DNA from: Leclercia pneumoniae
GTDB taxonomy: Bacteria > Pseudomonadota > Gammaproteobacteria > Enterobacterales > Enterobacteriaceae
Assembly: GCF_017348915.1 (NCBI RefSeq)
Contig: NZ_CP071383.1
Coordinates: 1,860,001 to 1,924,000 of the forward strand
Reading direction: 5' to 3'
Length of the DNA: 64,000 bases
The notes beneath the pieces are model-generated. The model saw only the letters and a list, made by a program, of their open reading frames with translations, was not told where the DNA came from and made no database searches. Both the position numbers and the translations under genes were made by a program. Shown here in pieces: positions 39,191 to 48,392 of the stretch (position 1 is the stretch's first letter; every line of letters begins with the position of its first letter).

Positions 39191-40789
39191 CTAGTCTAAG
39201 CGTCGGCGTATCCGTTGCGACGGAGAGAGAATGGCCCTCGCCATGGCGGCACCAATGTCAGCACTTTCGGTCAGACCCTGCACAAAGGGTCGGTCCTGCA
39301 TCAGCCATGGCAGGGCACCAAAGGCGATGCGGCCCCGTGCTTCGACGGGATCGTGCAGAGTGTAATTCTCGGTCACGTCCGGAATGTCGTCCCCGACGGC
39401 CTGAAGCTGTTCGCGCAGGCGTGGGAACGGCAGATCTTTGGTTTTTAGCGCCCGCTGACCGCGTGCGTCAATATAGACATCAAATTCATAGCGCCGCTCG
39501 TCAGTGGTGATGATGGTTCGGTCTTCCTGAATATCCAGACGGTAGTCGGTGCCCAGCGCGATAATGTTGATGATCCCAGCCTCACGCAGTGCAAGCAGGC
39601 GGCGAATCGACTGCGAGGGGATAGCCGCATAGTTATCGATAAAGACCCGGGCCAGGCCGGATTTAAACCGTTTTCTGTCGTCATCGTTCAGGTGAGGCAC
39701 GATCTCCTGAACCGGCTCATGCATACGCAAAATAGCGTATCGCCAGGGGACGGTATGCTTGTTACGTTTGTTCTCCTCGACTTCACGCAGATTCTCTTCG
39801 GCCCATTTAAAAGGGTCATGCTCACGACGTTCAGCGAACCAGGCTTTTGAGAAGCTATCTGCATCATGGGTCGCCAGCGCGATATGGTCACTCCAGGCCG
39901 GATCGGCAAGGCTAATCTCCTTTACCATCAGGGCAAAGACCCGGTCGAGTAACCCCTCCGGGCCCTGTTCGATTTCAGCCTTTAGCGCGGCGTCTGTGAC
40001 CACCTCAAGGGGCTCGTAGGGCAGCGGACAGTAAAAGTCCGCTTCGGGAAACACTCCGGTGCGCGACATTAACGCTACCTTCAACCCTTCGTGGCCATCA
40101 TCGAGCTCAAAGCGGCACGGCTGTGCATCAGATTCGAAAAACGTCCCGTGCTGGATCACCACCGCCATGGCCGCATCGAGACCACTCAATGAGGTGCCCA
40201 TAATGCCCACCCGACAGGCCGGAACCGTTGCTTCCATCAGGCCGGACCAGGGGCTTGGGAAATACGTGCGGCTAGATTCCTCTTCATCCGGCCAGACGTG
40301 CCCGGTAGCAATCGCAACAAAATCATAATTACGCGGCTCGGGTGCCGCATCTTCCCACAGCATGACCCCCTCTTGTGTTGCTTGCAGATCAGTAACCTGA
40401 CAAGACTCTTTTATCTCAACGTCGAAGCCTTGTTTTTTCGCCTGTTCCACGCAGGCGAGAAAGCGATCGCGCAGGTATTCGCCCAGCAGCAAGCGCGGCA
40501 GAAACTTGCGATCGTGCAGGGAGTCTCGTGCAACGTCATAACGGGCCAAATGTTCAACAGGCTGCAGACGTAGCCAGTCGAGGTAAGTCATAAAGAGAGG
40601 GGGGATTTCGATACTGGCGATGTTGGCCAGCATCATCCTGGAGTTATCGTCATGGCTGTACGGCATGCCGATACCGGCTTTTTCACCCTGTTCATAAACC
40701 GTAATCGATAACGCTTCTTTCGCCTCAAGTAACGAAAAGAACGTATAAATCCCTGTGGGACCCGAGCCGACAATCGCTATTTTTTTCAT
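39191..40789 (-). CDS. ydhS: FAD/NAD(P)-binding protein YdhS
   Basis: A 532-residue predicted flavoprotein. The N-terminal Rossmann motif is KKIAIVGSGPTGIYTFFSLL, with ATGHVWPDEEE in the mid region and a C terminus near IRRRLD. It matches E. coli YdhS along its length. I chose the ATG at 40789 over in-frame starts at 40801 and 40945 because it aligns with the dinucleotide-binding fold and family length. Function is not established; it belongs to the HI0933/YdhS group of oxidoreductase-like proteins. Confidence 0.88.
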   Translation of the reverse strand: MKKIAIVGSGPTGIYTFFSLLEAKEALSITVYEQGEKAGIGMPYSHDDNSRMMLANIASIEIPPLFMTYLDWLRLQPVEHLARYDVARDSLHDRKFLPRLLLGEYLRDRFLACVEQAKKQGFDVEIKESCQVTDLQATQEGVMLWEDAAPEPRNYDFVAIATGHVWPDEEESSRTYFPSPWSGLMEATVPACRVGIMGTSLSGLDAAMAVVIQHGTFFESDAQPCRFELDDGHEGLKVALMSRTGVFPEADFYCPLPYEPLEVVTDAALKAEIEQGPEGLLDRVFALMVKEISLADPAWSDHIALATHDADSFSKAWFAERREHDPFKWAEENLREVEENKRNKHTVPWRYAILRMHEPVQEIVPHLNDDDRKRFKSGLARVFIDNYAAIPSQSIRRLLALREAGIINIIALGTDYRLDIQEDRTIITTDERRYEFDVYIDARGQRALKTKDLPFPRLREQLQAVGDDIPDVTENYTLHDPVEARGRIAFGALPWLMQDRPFVQGLTESADIGAAMARAILSPSQRIRRRLD

Positions 40790-40983
40790 TTTTTTATGCA
40801 TCCTTATCTCAACGCCATGCCGAAAAAAGTCCTCTGGATCAAGTGTGGACGAAAAATGTGAAACCCGGCAGGTCTGGCGCGTAAATGAGGCACGGAGTGC
40901 GTAAAAAATGATCTGCCACAGGCGAATACTGACTTCAGAAAGCATATGACCTTGCGATAAACAACAATCAGGAGGGAGATGCT

Positions 40984-41184
40984 ATGAACGAACAGAATCC
41001 ATATTCCGTCACCAATTTTGACTTTCTGGCGCGCAGTTTTGCCCGGATGCAGGCGATGGGACGACCCGTTGATATTGGTGCCGTCACTGGCAATATGAAT
41101 GACGAACAAAAGGTCTGGTTTCGGGAAAGATACCAACGTTACCTGGAGCAAGCCACAAGGGCAAAGGAAAAAGCACTGAGCTAA
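40984..41184 (+). CDS. 66-residue hypothetical protein
   Basis: A soluble, polar ORF ([20 protein letters not shown] to TRAKEKALS) with a strong AGGAGG ribosome site and a terminator after it, so it is probably real. I do not recognise the family. It lies just outside the T6SS island on the ydhS side. Confidence 0.65.
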   Translation: MNEQNPYSVTNFDFLARSFARMQAMGRPVDIGAVTGNMNDEQKVWFRERYQRYLEQATRAKEKALS

Positions 41185-41194
41185 TCATCACGAC

Positions 41195-41222
41195 CAACGG
41201 GCTTTCGGGCCCGTTTTCTTTT
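41195..41222 (+). terminator. Terminator of the 66-residue gene
   Basis: ACGGGC/GCCCGT stem followed by TTTCTTTT. Confidence 0.75.
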
Positions 41223-41263
41223 CGTCGAAAAGGGTGATTAAAAAGAGAGGCACTGAGATTCAG

Positions 41264-41310
41264 CAGAATGGTGCGTCCGGGTGAATCCGTACACCGCCCC
41301 CATTCTGTCG
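41264..41310 (-). repeat. Decayed tRNA-Val 3' half (left boundary repeat of T6SS island)
   Basis: CAGAATGGTGCGTCCG (41264-41279) is identical to 51616-51631, the 3' end of the intact tRNA-Val(GAC) plus flank. The next ~30 bases keep a scattered match to the tRNA T-arm (GTACACCGCCCCCATTCTGTC versus GAACCACCGACCCCCACCATGTC, quoted as GTACACCGCCCCC / ACCACCGACCCCC). The remainder of the tRNA is not preserved. This fits a displaced attachment-site copy that has decayed. Confidence 0.7.
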
Positions 41311-41940
41311 ATCGGTTAGGGCTACCAATATATTCTGTTCAGCTAATAGCGACCTGCCTGGATATTTACCTGACGAGATACTTTGTAGGTGGTGTTAACG
41401 CTGTCTCTTATTTACGCTGTTGATTTTGCGTTCAGTATCGAATGAAAAGAATAGTCTGCGGTTCGTCTTCGGCGTTGCATAATCAGAATTGAGGAACGCG
41501 CAATCCTCTCTGAAATTCTTAAACAAAAAATGCGGGCGATATTTTTTGTCTGATAATGGAGTCAATCTCAGCGCAGGCCTGCAAGAACAGGCCGAAGAAT
41601 ATTCTTAATGAAATAATCGCCATGAAAGCAATAATAAAGATACGTTGTTGAATGGAGTGATCTAAATCAATAAATAATGATAATTTCGATATAAAAGTAA
41701 TGATTTTTATATTTCTAGCCTATATGTCTACCCTTTTCAAACGAAGCGGCTGATTTCTCTTATCTGTCAGGCATGCGGAATGTTCATCATATTCTCAATG
41801 AAGAAGAAAATTCTTAAGTAATTTCTTATGGTGGCCCTAAGATCTAAAATGTTGATCTTTATTAGTGGTTTACACTATTATCGCTTTTGCAATAAAGTGC
41901 CCATCCACTCAATAAACATTTTGCAAGGAAAGGGAATGCT
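41311..41940. other. AT-rich leader region of the T6SS cluster
   Basis: About 630 bp of strongly AT-biased, apparently non-coding DNA between the left repeat and tssB, with runs such as AATAAATAATGATAATTTCG. It probably holds the T6SS promoter. The composition would suit H-NS silencing. I see no clear sigma-54 site or small gene. Confidence 0.4.
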
Positions 41941-42432
41941 ATGGCTGACACGTTCCAGAATGAAGTGCCAAAAGCACGAATAAATTTAAAATTGAGCCTG
42001 CATACAGGGGGGGCGCAGAAGAAAATCGAACTGCCGCTTAAACTCCTCACCATGGGTGATTTCAGTAATGGCAAAGAATCCCGGCCATTATCTGAACGAG
42101 AGAAAATCAACGTCAATAAAAACAATTTCAACAGCGTGCTTTCAGAATTTAATCCAGAGGTGAACCTGAACGTTAAGAATACGCTGGTAAACAGTGACTC
42201 CGCAGAAAATGTAAGGCTGAGTTTTTCCGATATCAAAGATTTCGAGCCAGAACAGGTTGCTCGTCAAATACCTCAACTTCGCGCCATGCTGGCAATGCGT
42301 AATTTATTACGCGACCTTAAATCCAATCTCCTTGATAACGCCACTTTCAGAAAAGAGCTCGAGAAAATTCTCAAAGATCCGGCTCTGTCTCAGGAATTAC
42401 GCGACGAAATGAGTGCGCTGGCCCCGAAATAA
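41941..42432 (+). CDS. tssB: T6SS contractile sheath small subunit TssB (VipA)
   Basis: A 163-residue ImpB/VipA protein with the family start VPKARINLKLSL and the conserved LKLLTMGDFS. It polymerises with TssC around the Hcp tube. AGGAAAGGG precedes the ATG. The codons at the 5' end are AT-rich compared with the downstream genes. It is the first gene of the cluster. Confidence 0.95.
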   Translation: MADTFQNEVPKARINLKLSLHTGGAQKKIELPLKLLTMGDFSNGKESRPLSEREKINVNKNNFNSVLSEFNPEVNLNVKNTLVNSDSAENVRLSFSDIKDFEPEQVARQIPQLRAMLAMRNLLRDLKSNLLDNATFRKELEKILKDPALSQELRDEMSALAPK

Positions 42433-42474
42433 CCGTCGGGCCTCTCTTTTAATGGATTAATCGGGAACATGCTG

Positions 42475-44010
42475 ATGACTGTCAATACTGAAACTGCTGC
42501 GGCACCGGGTCATACTACGGTGCTGGAAAAAGAGAGCGTTTACGCCTCCCTGTTCGAAAAAATTAATCTGACGCCGGCTTCCCATCTTGGCGATATCAAC
42601 GCCTTTATGGATGATGCTGCCCTTGCCGATGCGTCTGCGGGCGAGCGTTTGACGGCGGCGATGCAGGTCTTTATGGACTGTATCCGTAAATCCGGGCAGC
42701 AGGTGGAAAAGCTCGACAAGACCTTGATCGACCACCATATCGCCGAACTGGATTACCAGATTAGCCGCCAGCTTGATGCGGTAATGCACCATCCTGAATT
42801 CCAGAAAGTCGAATCCCTGTGGCGTGGCCTGAAACAACTGGTCGACAATACTGACTATCGTCAGAACGTAAAAACCGAAATTCTGGATGTGTCCAAAGAC
42901 GATCTGCGTCAGGACTTCGAGGACGCGCCGGAACTGATCCAGAGCGGCCTCTACTGGCACACCTACACCGCCGAATATGATACCCCGGGCGGTGAGCCGA
43001 TCGGTTCGGTGATCTCCTCTTACGAGTTTGACGCCAGCCCGCAGGACATCGCGCTGCTGCGCAACATCTCCAACGTCTCCGCCGCGGCACATATGCCGTT
43101 TATCGGCTCCGTTGGCCCGACATTCTTCCTGAAAGACTCCATGGAAGAGGTGGCCGCGATTAAGGATATCGCTAACTACTTCGACCGCGCCGAATACATC
43201 AAGTGGAAATCCTTCCGTGACACCGACGACTCCCGCTACATCGGGCTGGTAATGCCGCGCGTGCTGGGCCGCCTGCCGTACGGTCCGGACACCGTGCCGG
43301 TGCGTAGCTTCAACTACGTTGAGCAGGTGAAAGGCCCGGATCACGAGAAATACCTCTGGACCAGCGCGGCGTTCTCCTTCGCCTCCAATATGGTGAAGAG
43401 TTTCATCAACAACGGCTGGTGCGTGCAGATCCGTGGCCCGCAGGCGGGCGGGGCGGTGAAAGATCTGCCTATCCACCTGTATGATCTGGGCACCGGCAAC
43501 CAGGTGAAAATCCCGTCAGAGGTGATGATCCCGGAAACCCGCGAGTTCGAATTCGCCAATCTCGGCTTTATCCCGCTGTCTTACTATAAGAACCGCGATT
43601 ACGCCTGCTTCTTCTCGGCGAACTCTGCCCAGAAACCGGCGCTGTACGACACCGCCGATGCGACCGCCAACAGCCGCATCAACGCGCGTCTGCCGTACAT
43701 CTTCCTGCTGTCGCGCATTGCCCACTACCTGAAGCTGATCCAGCGTGAAAACATCGGCACCACCAAGGATCGCCGCCTGCTGGAGCTGGAGCTGAACACC
43801 TGGGTGCGGGGTCTGGTGACCGAAATGACCGATCCGGGCGACGCGCTGCAGGCATCCCATCCGCTGCGCGATGCGAAGGTGGTAGTGGAAGACATCGAGG
43901 ACAACCCGGGCTTCTTCCGCGTGCGTCTGTATGCGGTGCCGCACTTCCAGGTGGAAGGGATGGACGTGAACCTGTCTCTGGTCAGCCAGATGCCGAAAGC
44001 GAAAGCGTAA
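42475..44010 (+). CDS. tssC: T6SS contractile sheath large subunit TssC (VipB)
   Basis: A 511-residue ImpC/VipB protein with VMHHPEFQKVESLWRGLKQL, EDAPELIQSGLYWH and the C-terminal RVRLYAVPHFQVEGMDVNLS motifs. It forms the contracting sheath with TssB. Two ATGs are close (42469, 42475); the second has better spacing from CGGGA. No sign of damage. Confidence 0.95.
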   Translation: MTVNTETAAAPGHTTVLEKESVYASLFEKINLTPASHLGDINAFMDDAALADASAGERLTAAMQVFMDCIRKSGQQVEKLDKTLIDHHIAELDYQISRQLDAVMHHPEFQKVESLWRGLKQLVDNTDYRQNVKTEILDVSKDDLRQDFEDAPELIQSGLYWHTYTAEYDTPGGEPIGSVISSYEFDASPQDIALLRNISNVSAAAHMPFIGSVGPTFFLKDSMEEVAAIKDIANYFDRAEYIKWKSFRDTDDSRYIGLVMPRVLGRLPYGPDTVPVRSFNYVEQVKGPDHEKYLWTSAAFSFASNMVKSFINNGWCVQIRGPQAGGAVKDLPIHLYDLGTGNQVKIPSEVMIPETREFEFANLGFIPLSYYKNRDYACFFSANSAQKPALYDTADATANSRINARLPYIFLLSRIAHYLKLIQRENIGTTKDRRLLELELNTWVRGLVTEMTDPGDALQASHPLRDAKVVVEDIEDNPGFFRVRLYAVPHFQVEGMDVNLSLVSQMPKAKA

Positions 44011-44023
44011 GGCGGTAGCAGGG

Positions 44024-45364
44024 ATGAAAATTTATCGTCCGTTATGGAGTGACGGGGCGTTTCTGGCCCCGCAACAGTTCCAGCAGCAGGCCCGCTGGGA
44101 TGCGCACGTTGCTGATAACGTCGCGCGAATGGCGCTGGCGCATCCCTGGGGTGTGCTGTGCGCTGAGTTTGACGACAGCGCACTGTCGTCCTCCCGCCTC
44201 AATGCCACGCGTCTGGCGGTACGTTTTGCCGACGGAACGTTGGTGGACACGGATCTGGCGGATAACCTGCCGCCGGTATGTGATGTGTCCGCAGTGGGGC
44301 AGGAGAGTGTAGAGGTGCTGCTGTGTCTGCCCCTGCTCAGCGCGAACGGCGGTAATCTGGATGACGGGCGCGACAGCGCCCGTCCTCGTCGCTGGATGTC
44401 TGAGCGGGTGACGGTTCAGGAGCTTGCCGGTCATGAACGTAGCGATCTGGCGGTACTGCGTCATGCGCTGACGCTGCGGCTGTCCACTCAGGAAAACAGC
44501 GCGTATCTGACCTGCCCGGTGGCGAGGCTTACCCGCAATACGCAGGGGCAGTGGGTCCGGGATGCCGAATTTATCCCACCGCTACTGTCGCTGGAGGCCA
44601 GTCCCGTCCTGACGGGTGAACTCAGGGATCTCCTGCACCGCCTGTCAGCACGGCGTAAGCGTCTGATGTCGATGCGACGTGAAAGCAATGAGCGGATGGC
44701 GGATTTCGCCGTGGCGGACGTTTCCCTGTTCTGGCTGCTTAATGCCCTAAATAGCGCCGAGCCCGTGCTGACAGAGCTGCACCAGACGCCGACACGCCAC
44801 CCTGAACTGCTGTATCGGGAGCTGGCACGGCTTGCCGGCAGCCTGCTGACGTTTTCTCTCGGGCACAATGTCGACGATATTCCTCCTTACCGGCACGACG
44901 CGCCGGAGCGAGTGTTTCCGCCGCTGTTTACCCTTCTGGACCATCTTCTGGAGGCCAGCCTGCCGTCGCGGGTAATCGCCATTGCGCTGGAACAGGGTGA
45001 GGACCAGGAAATCTGGCGCGGAAAACTGCACGATGCGCGGCTGCGCGAAGGCGCGGATTTCTATCTCTCCGTGCGTTCTTCCATGCCAAACCACGAACTG
45101 CAGACCCGCTTCCCGCAGCTGTGTAAAGCAGGCAGCCATGACGATGTGTCTGAGGTGGTCAATATCGCCCTCAGCGGCATGGTCATTAAACCGCTGAGCC
45201 ATGTCCCTGCGGCTATCCCGCTGCGTCTGGAGAACCAGTACTTTGCGCTTGACCTGTCCACCGATGCGGCCCGCGCCATGCTGGAAGCAGGAAACTGCAC
45301 CTTCTACACGCCACAATCGCTGGGTGACGTGAAACTTGAACTCTTTGCGGTGCTGCGCTCATGA
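44024..45364 (+). CDS. tssK: T6SS baseplate protein TssK
   Basis: A 446-residue baseplate component linking TssFG wedges to the membrane complex, starting MKIYRPLWSDGAFLAPQQF and including the conserved WGVLCAEFD. The stop overlaps the tssL ATG (ATGA). Full length for the family. Confidence 0.94.
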   Translation: MKIYRPLWSDGAFLAPQQFQQQARWDAHVADNVARMALAHPWGVLCAEFDDSALSSSRLNATRLAVRFADGTLVDTDLADNLPPVCDVSAVGQESVEVLLCLPLLSANGGNLDDGRDSARPRRWMSERVTVQELAGHERSDLAVLRHALTLRLSTQENSAYLTCPVARLTRNTQGQWVRDAEFIPPLLSLEASPVLTGELRDLLHRLSARRKRLMSMRRESNERMADFAVADVSLFWLLNALNSAEPVLTELHQTPTRHPELLYRELARLAGSLLTFSLGHNVDDIPPYRHDAPERVFPPLFTLLDHLLEASLPSRVIAIALEQGEDQEIWRGKLHDARLREGADFYLSVRSSMPNHELQTRFPQLCKAGSHDDVSEVVNIALSGMVIKPLSHVPAAIPLRLENQYFALDLSTDAARAMLEAGNCTFYTPQSLGDVKLELFAVLRS

Positions 45365-46014
45365 ATACCCCGGATACTGATCTGATCAACCAAACGTTTT
45401 ATCCAGGCTGGCTGATGGTCAGCCAGTTGCGAAGTGGCCATGAGATCCAGGACGGCGAGGCGCTTTACCGCCGCGCCTGCCGGTGGGTGAAGGATGCCCG
45501 CGAATCTCTGACTCAGGCGGGCTTCAGCGAGCTGAGCTGTGACCGGATGTTATATGCCTACTGCGCCCTGCTGGATGAGAGCGTGCTCAACCGTGACAGG
45601 CAGGATGATGGCTACCGTAGGTGGCGTAAAGATCCGTTGCAGGCCCGGTTTTTTAGCACCCTGAACGCGGGTGAAGAGCTGTGGGAGCGCATCCGCTTCA
45701 TCCTGCGGGAACCCGCGCCGGATGTTGCGGTACTGACCTGCCTGTACCGGACGTTACAGCTCGGTTTTGTCGGCGAATACCGTGCGCAAAATGACGAGCG
45801 GCGCGAGGACGTGATCCGTGCGCTCAGCGAGCATGTCCCGCCCTTTACCCTGACGCAGGATTCGCCTGTGGTGGTCAAGGCACCAGGGCTGCGCAGTGGA
45901 CGCAGGCTCTACTGGCTGGGCTGGGCGGCAGGCTTTGTGGTGCTGGTGGCGCTGTGGTTCACCTTTTCCTCAGTACTGGCGCAGATGGTGTCACATATTG
46001 CAGGGCAGGGATAA
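45361..46014 (+). CDS. tssL: T6SS membrane complex protein TssL (DotU/IcmH)
   Basis: A 217-residue inner-membrane protein with a cytoplasmic helical domain and one C-terminal TM segment (LYWLGWAAGFVVLVALWF, ~185-205), the standard TssL layout without a fused OmpA domain. The OmpA function is on the next gene. It normally works with TssM and TssJ; tssM is absent from this locus. Confidence 0.93.
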   Translation: MNTPDTDLINQTFYPGWLMVSQLRSGHEIQDGEALYRRACRWVKDARESLTQAGFSELSCDRMLYAYCALLDESVLNRDRQDDGYRRWRKDPLQARFFSTLNAGEELWERIRFILREPAPDVAVLTCLYRTLQLGFVGEYRAQNDERREDVIRALSEHVPPFTLTQDSPVVVKAPGLRSGRRLYWLGWAAGFVVLVALWFTFSSVLAQMVSHIAGQG

Positions 46015-46017
46015 GGG

Positions 46018-47739
46018 ATGCGTGAATTATCCCGGGTAGTACTGACGATGCTCGCTACTGTACTGGCGCTGTGGCTGGTCCTGGGTTTCTGGCCGCTTTC
46101 CGGCGGGAGTCGGTTTGCCCTCTGCCTGTGTATTTTAGTGATGGGCGGCGCGGTGCTATGGCGGCAGTGGCGACGGTTTCGGCGTCTATCTGCGGCCCGT
46201 GAACAGCGCGAAGAGAACAATCTACCGCCCGAGGAATTTCAGGGGGCAGTGGTATTCGTCTGTGGCGATACCGCATCGCTGTTTTCGCAGGGCCTGGCGC
46301 ATAGGGAAACGCGCCAGGGCTGGTATCTGCGGGTAGAGAATGCTGAGCAACTGCCTTTGCTGGCCCGGCATCTGGCGAACGTCCGTCCTGACCTGATACC
46401 CCAGGTTTCGGTGCTGCTGGCGGTTGTGCCGGAGCAGCATCATTCAGAAGAGGGGCTGGCGCAGTCCCTGCGCGGATGGCGGCGAAGTATTGTGCAGTGC
46501 CGCGCGTGGCTGAATGGCCTGCCGCCAGTCTGGAACACAGTCTGGGTAACACCGCCGGACGGCGAATGCCCGCAAGAGGAGCGCTGGTTTACCGTGACGC
46601 CGGACCTGCCGGGTGTGCGGGTGCGTCAGAGCAGCCATCTTCCACTTCCGGTTGAGGACTGGCAGCGTGAGGCCGCCGGTCACGCTTTCCGGCTCTACCA
46701 CGCGCTCTGGCTGAACAGCGTACTGGCGCTGATAGATCGTCATATTAACCCGCCGCTGAGTACCCGACAGGCCGAACTTCCGGCCCTGACACTCTGCGCC
46801 TGCGGTATCAGTCTGACGCCGGTCTCTGCCGTTGCGGATAATCTCTGGCAGCAGCAAATAGGGGAGATCACCACGCTCGCCCCGGACAGTGCGCCCGTGT
46901 CGGAAATGCTCTCTCTCCCGGATGTCCTTCTTCCGTATCTGCCGCGCCGCCAGGGTGTCAGTCGCCGGATGCAGGATATACGTCTGGCTGGGGGTGTCTG
47001 TTTTCTTTTCCTCGCGCTGGCGATGCTGGCTTCCTTTATTAACAACCAGCGGCTGGTCCGCAGCGTTGGCGATCACCTTGCCGTCTATCACCGCCTTAGC
47101 GGTACGCCCCCTGAGCCAAAACTGCAGGCTCAGCAGCGTCTTCGCGCCGACAGCCGCCTGCTTGATGACTGGCTGCGTCGCGGCGAGCCGCTGCGCTACG
47201 GTCTGGGGCTGTATCAGGGGATGCGTCTGATCCCGCCAGCGGAGGCAGCCATAAACGACTGGACGCCGCCACCTCCGCCTCGTCCGATCATCAAGCAGAT
47301 CGTGCAGGGACCGCAGACGATCCGCCTCGACAGCATGTCGCTGTTCGACACCGGCAGGTGGGCGCTGAAGCCGGGTTCCACGAAGCTGCTGGTCAACTCG
47401 CTGGTGGGCATTAAGGCGAAGCCCGGCTGGCTGATTGTGGTGGCGGGCCATACCGACAGCACCGGCGACGACAAATCCAACCAGGTGCTTTCCCTTAAGC
47501 GCGCGGAATCGGTGCGCGACTGGATGCGTGACACCGGCGACGTGCCGGAGAGCTGTTTTGCAGTGCAGGGCTACGGCGAAAGCCGGCCTGTCGCAACCAA
47601 TAACACGCCGGAAGGCCGGGCGCTGAACCGCCGTGTCGAAATCAGCCTGGTGCCGCAGGCGAACGCCTGCAAGTTACCGGGCAACCCCCATGCGTCATTG
47701 CAGGATGATGGCGCATTAAAAAATGAAATGGAGAAATAA
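46018..47739 (+). CDS. T6SS-associated OmpA-family peptidoglycan anchor
   Basis: A 573-residue protein with two N-terminal hydrophobic segments, a third TM near residue 330 (GGVCFLFLALAMLASFI), a proline-rich hinge (WTPPPPPRP), and a C-terminal OmpA-like peptidoglycan-binding domain (VVAGHTDSTGDDKSNQVLSL then GYGESRPVATNNTPEGRALN). It is the partner of the short TssL (TagL-like role). It lies three bases after tssL. It is not TssM, which is over 1,000 residues. Confidence 0.88.
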   Translation: MRELSRVVLTMLATVLALWLVLGFWPLSGGSRFALCLCILVMGGAVLWRQWRRFRRLSAAREQREENNLPPEEFQGAVVFVCGDTASLFSQGLAHRETRQGWYLRVENAEQLPLLARHLANVRPDLIPQVSVLLAVVPEQHHSEEGLAQSLRGWRRSIVQCRAWLNGLPPVWNTVWVTPPDGECPQEERWFTVTPDLPGVRVRQSSHLPLPVEDWQREAAGHAFRLYHALWLNSVLALIDRHINPPLSTRQAELPALTLCACGISLTPVSAVADNLWQQQIGEITTLAPDSAPVSEMLSLPDVLLPYLPRRQGVSRRMQDIRLAGGVCFLFLALAMLASFINNQRLVRSVGDHLAVYHRLSGTPPEPKLQAQQRLRADSRLLDDWLRRGEPLRYGLGLYQGMRLIPPAEAAINDWTPPPPPRPIIKQIVQGPQTIRLDSMSLFDTGRWALKPGSTKLLVNSLVGIKAKPGWLIVVAGHTDSTGDDKSNQVLSLKRAESVRDWMRDTGDVPESCFAVQGYGESRPVATNNTPEGRALNRRVEISLVPQANACKLPGNPHASLQDDGALKNEMEK

Positions 47740-47740
47740 C

Positions 47741-48232
47741 ATGGCAATTCCTGTTTATCTGTGGCTCAAGGACGACGGCGGCGCGGACATTAAAGGTTCC
47801 GTGGATGTGAAAGACCGTGAGGGCAGCATCGAAGTGGTGGCGCAGGAGCATAACCTGTACATCCCGACCGACAACAACACCGGCAAGCTGACCGGCACGC
47901 GTATCCACACCCCCTTCCTGTTCACCAAGGAAATCGACTCCTCCAGCCCGTACCTGTACAAGGCGGTGACCACCGGCCAGACCCTGAAATCGGCTGAATT
48001 CAAGTGGTACAAAATCAACGACGCGGGCCAGGAAGTGGAGTACTTCAACACAAAACTGGAAAACGTGAAGCTGGTGAAGGTTGCGCCAAAAATGCACGAC
48101 ATCAAGGACCCGGCGTTCGAGAAGCACAACCATCTGGAACAGATTGAGCTGCGCTACGAGAAAATCACCTGGACCTATAAAGACGGCAACATCATTCATT
48201 CCGATTCGTGGAACGAACGTACTACCGCTTAA
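47741..48232 (+). CDS. hcp: T6SS tube protein Hcp (TssD)
   Basis: A 163-residue Hcp-type protein (MAIPVYLWLKDDGGADIKGS, IRYEKITW-like end LRYEKITWTYKDGNIIHSDS). It forms the hexameric tube inside the sheath. The start at 47741 has a GGAG site; the frame from 47723 lies within the previous gene. A strong terminator follows. In complete clusters of this type, clpV and vgrG follow hcp; here they do not. Confidence 0.95.
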   Translation: MAIPVYLWLKDDGGADIKGSVDVKDREGSIEVVAQEHNLYIPTDNNTGKLTGTRIHTPFLFTKEIDSSSPYLYKAVTTGQTLKSAEFKWYKINDAGQEVEYFNTKLENVKLVKVAPKMHDIKDPAFEKHNHLEQIELRYEKITWTYKDGNIIHSDSWNERTTA

Positions 48233-48238
48233 TTTCGT

Positions 48239-48268
48239 TGCGGACAGGGGCCCCTGTCCGCCGTTTTT
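48239..48268 (+). terminator. Terminator after hcp
   Basis: A perfect palindrome GCGGACAGGGG/CCCCTGTCCGC followed by GTTTTTG. A second hairpin (CTGAGCG/CGCTCAG) lies at about 48269-48297. Confidence 0.85.
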
Positions 48269-48392
48269 GCTGAGCGCCTGCCCCGCGGACGCTCAGCAAA
48301 GAACACACAATCTGCCTGCCTGACCTGATGCGCTTTGGTAAGTCAACAGCGAGGGGCGGTAGCGTGCCCGGAACTGACAAAGAGAGAATCTC

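Noticed and set aside
46018..47739. Reading the OmpA-type protein as a TssM remnant
   Set aside because: It has an N-terminal membrane region, but the total length, frame integrity and OmpA domain fit a complete TssL-partner protein, and TssM is over 1,000 residues.
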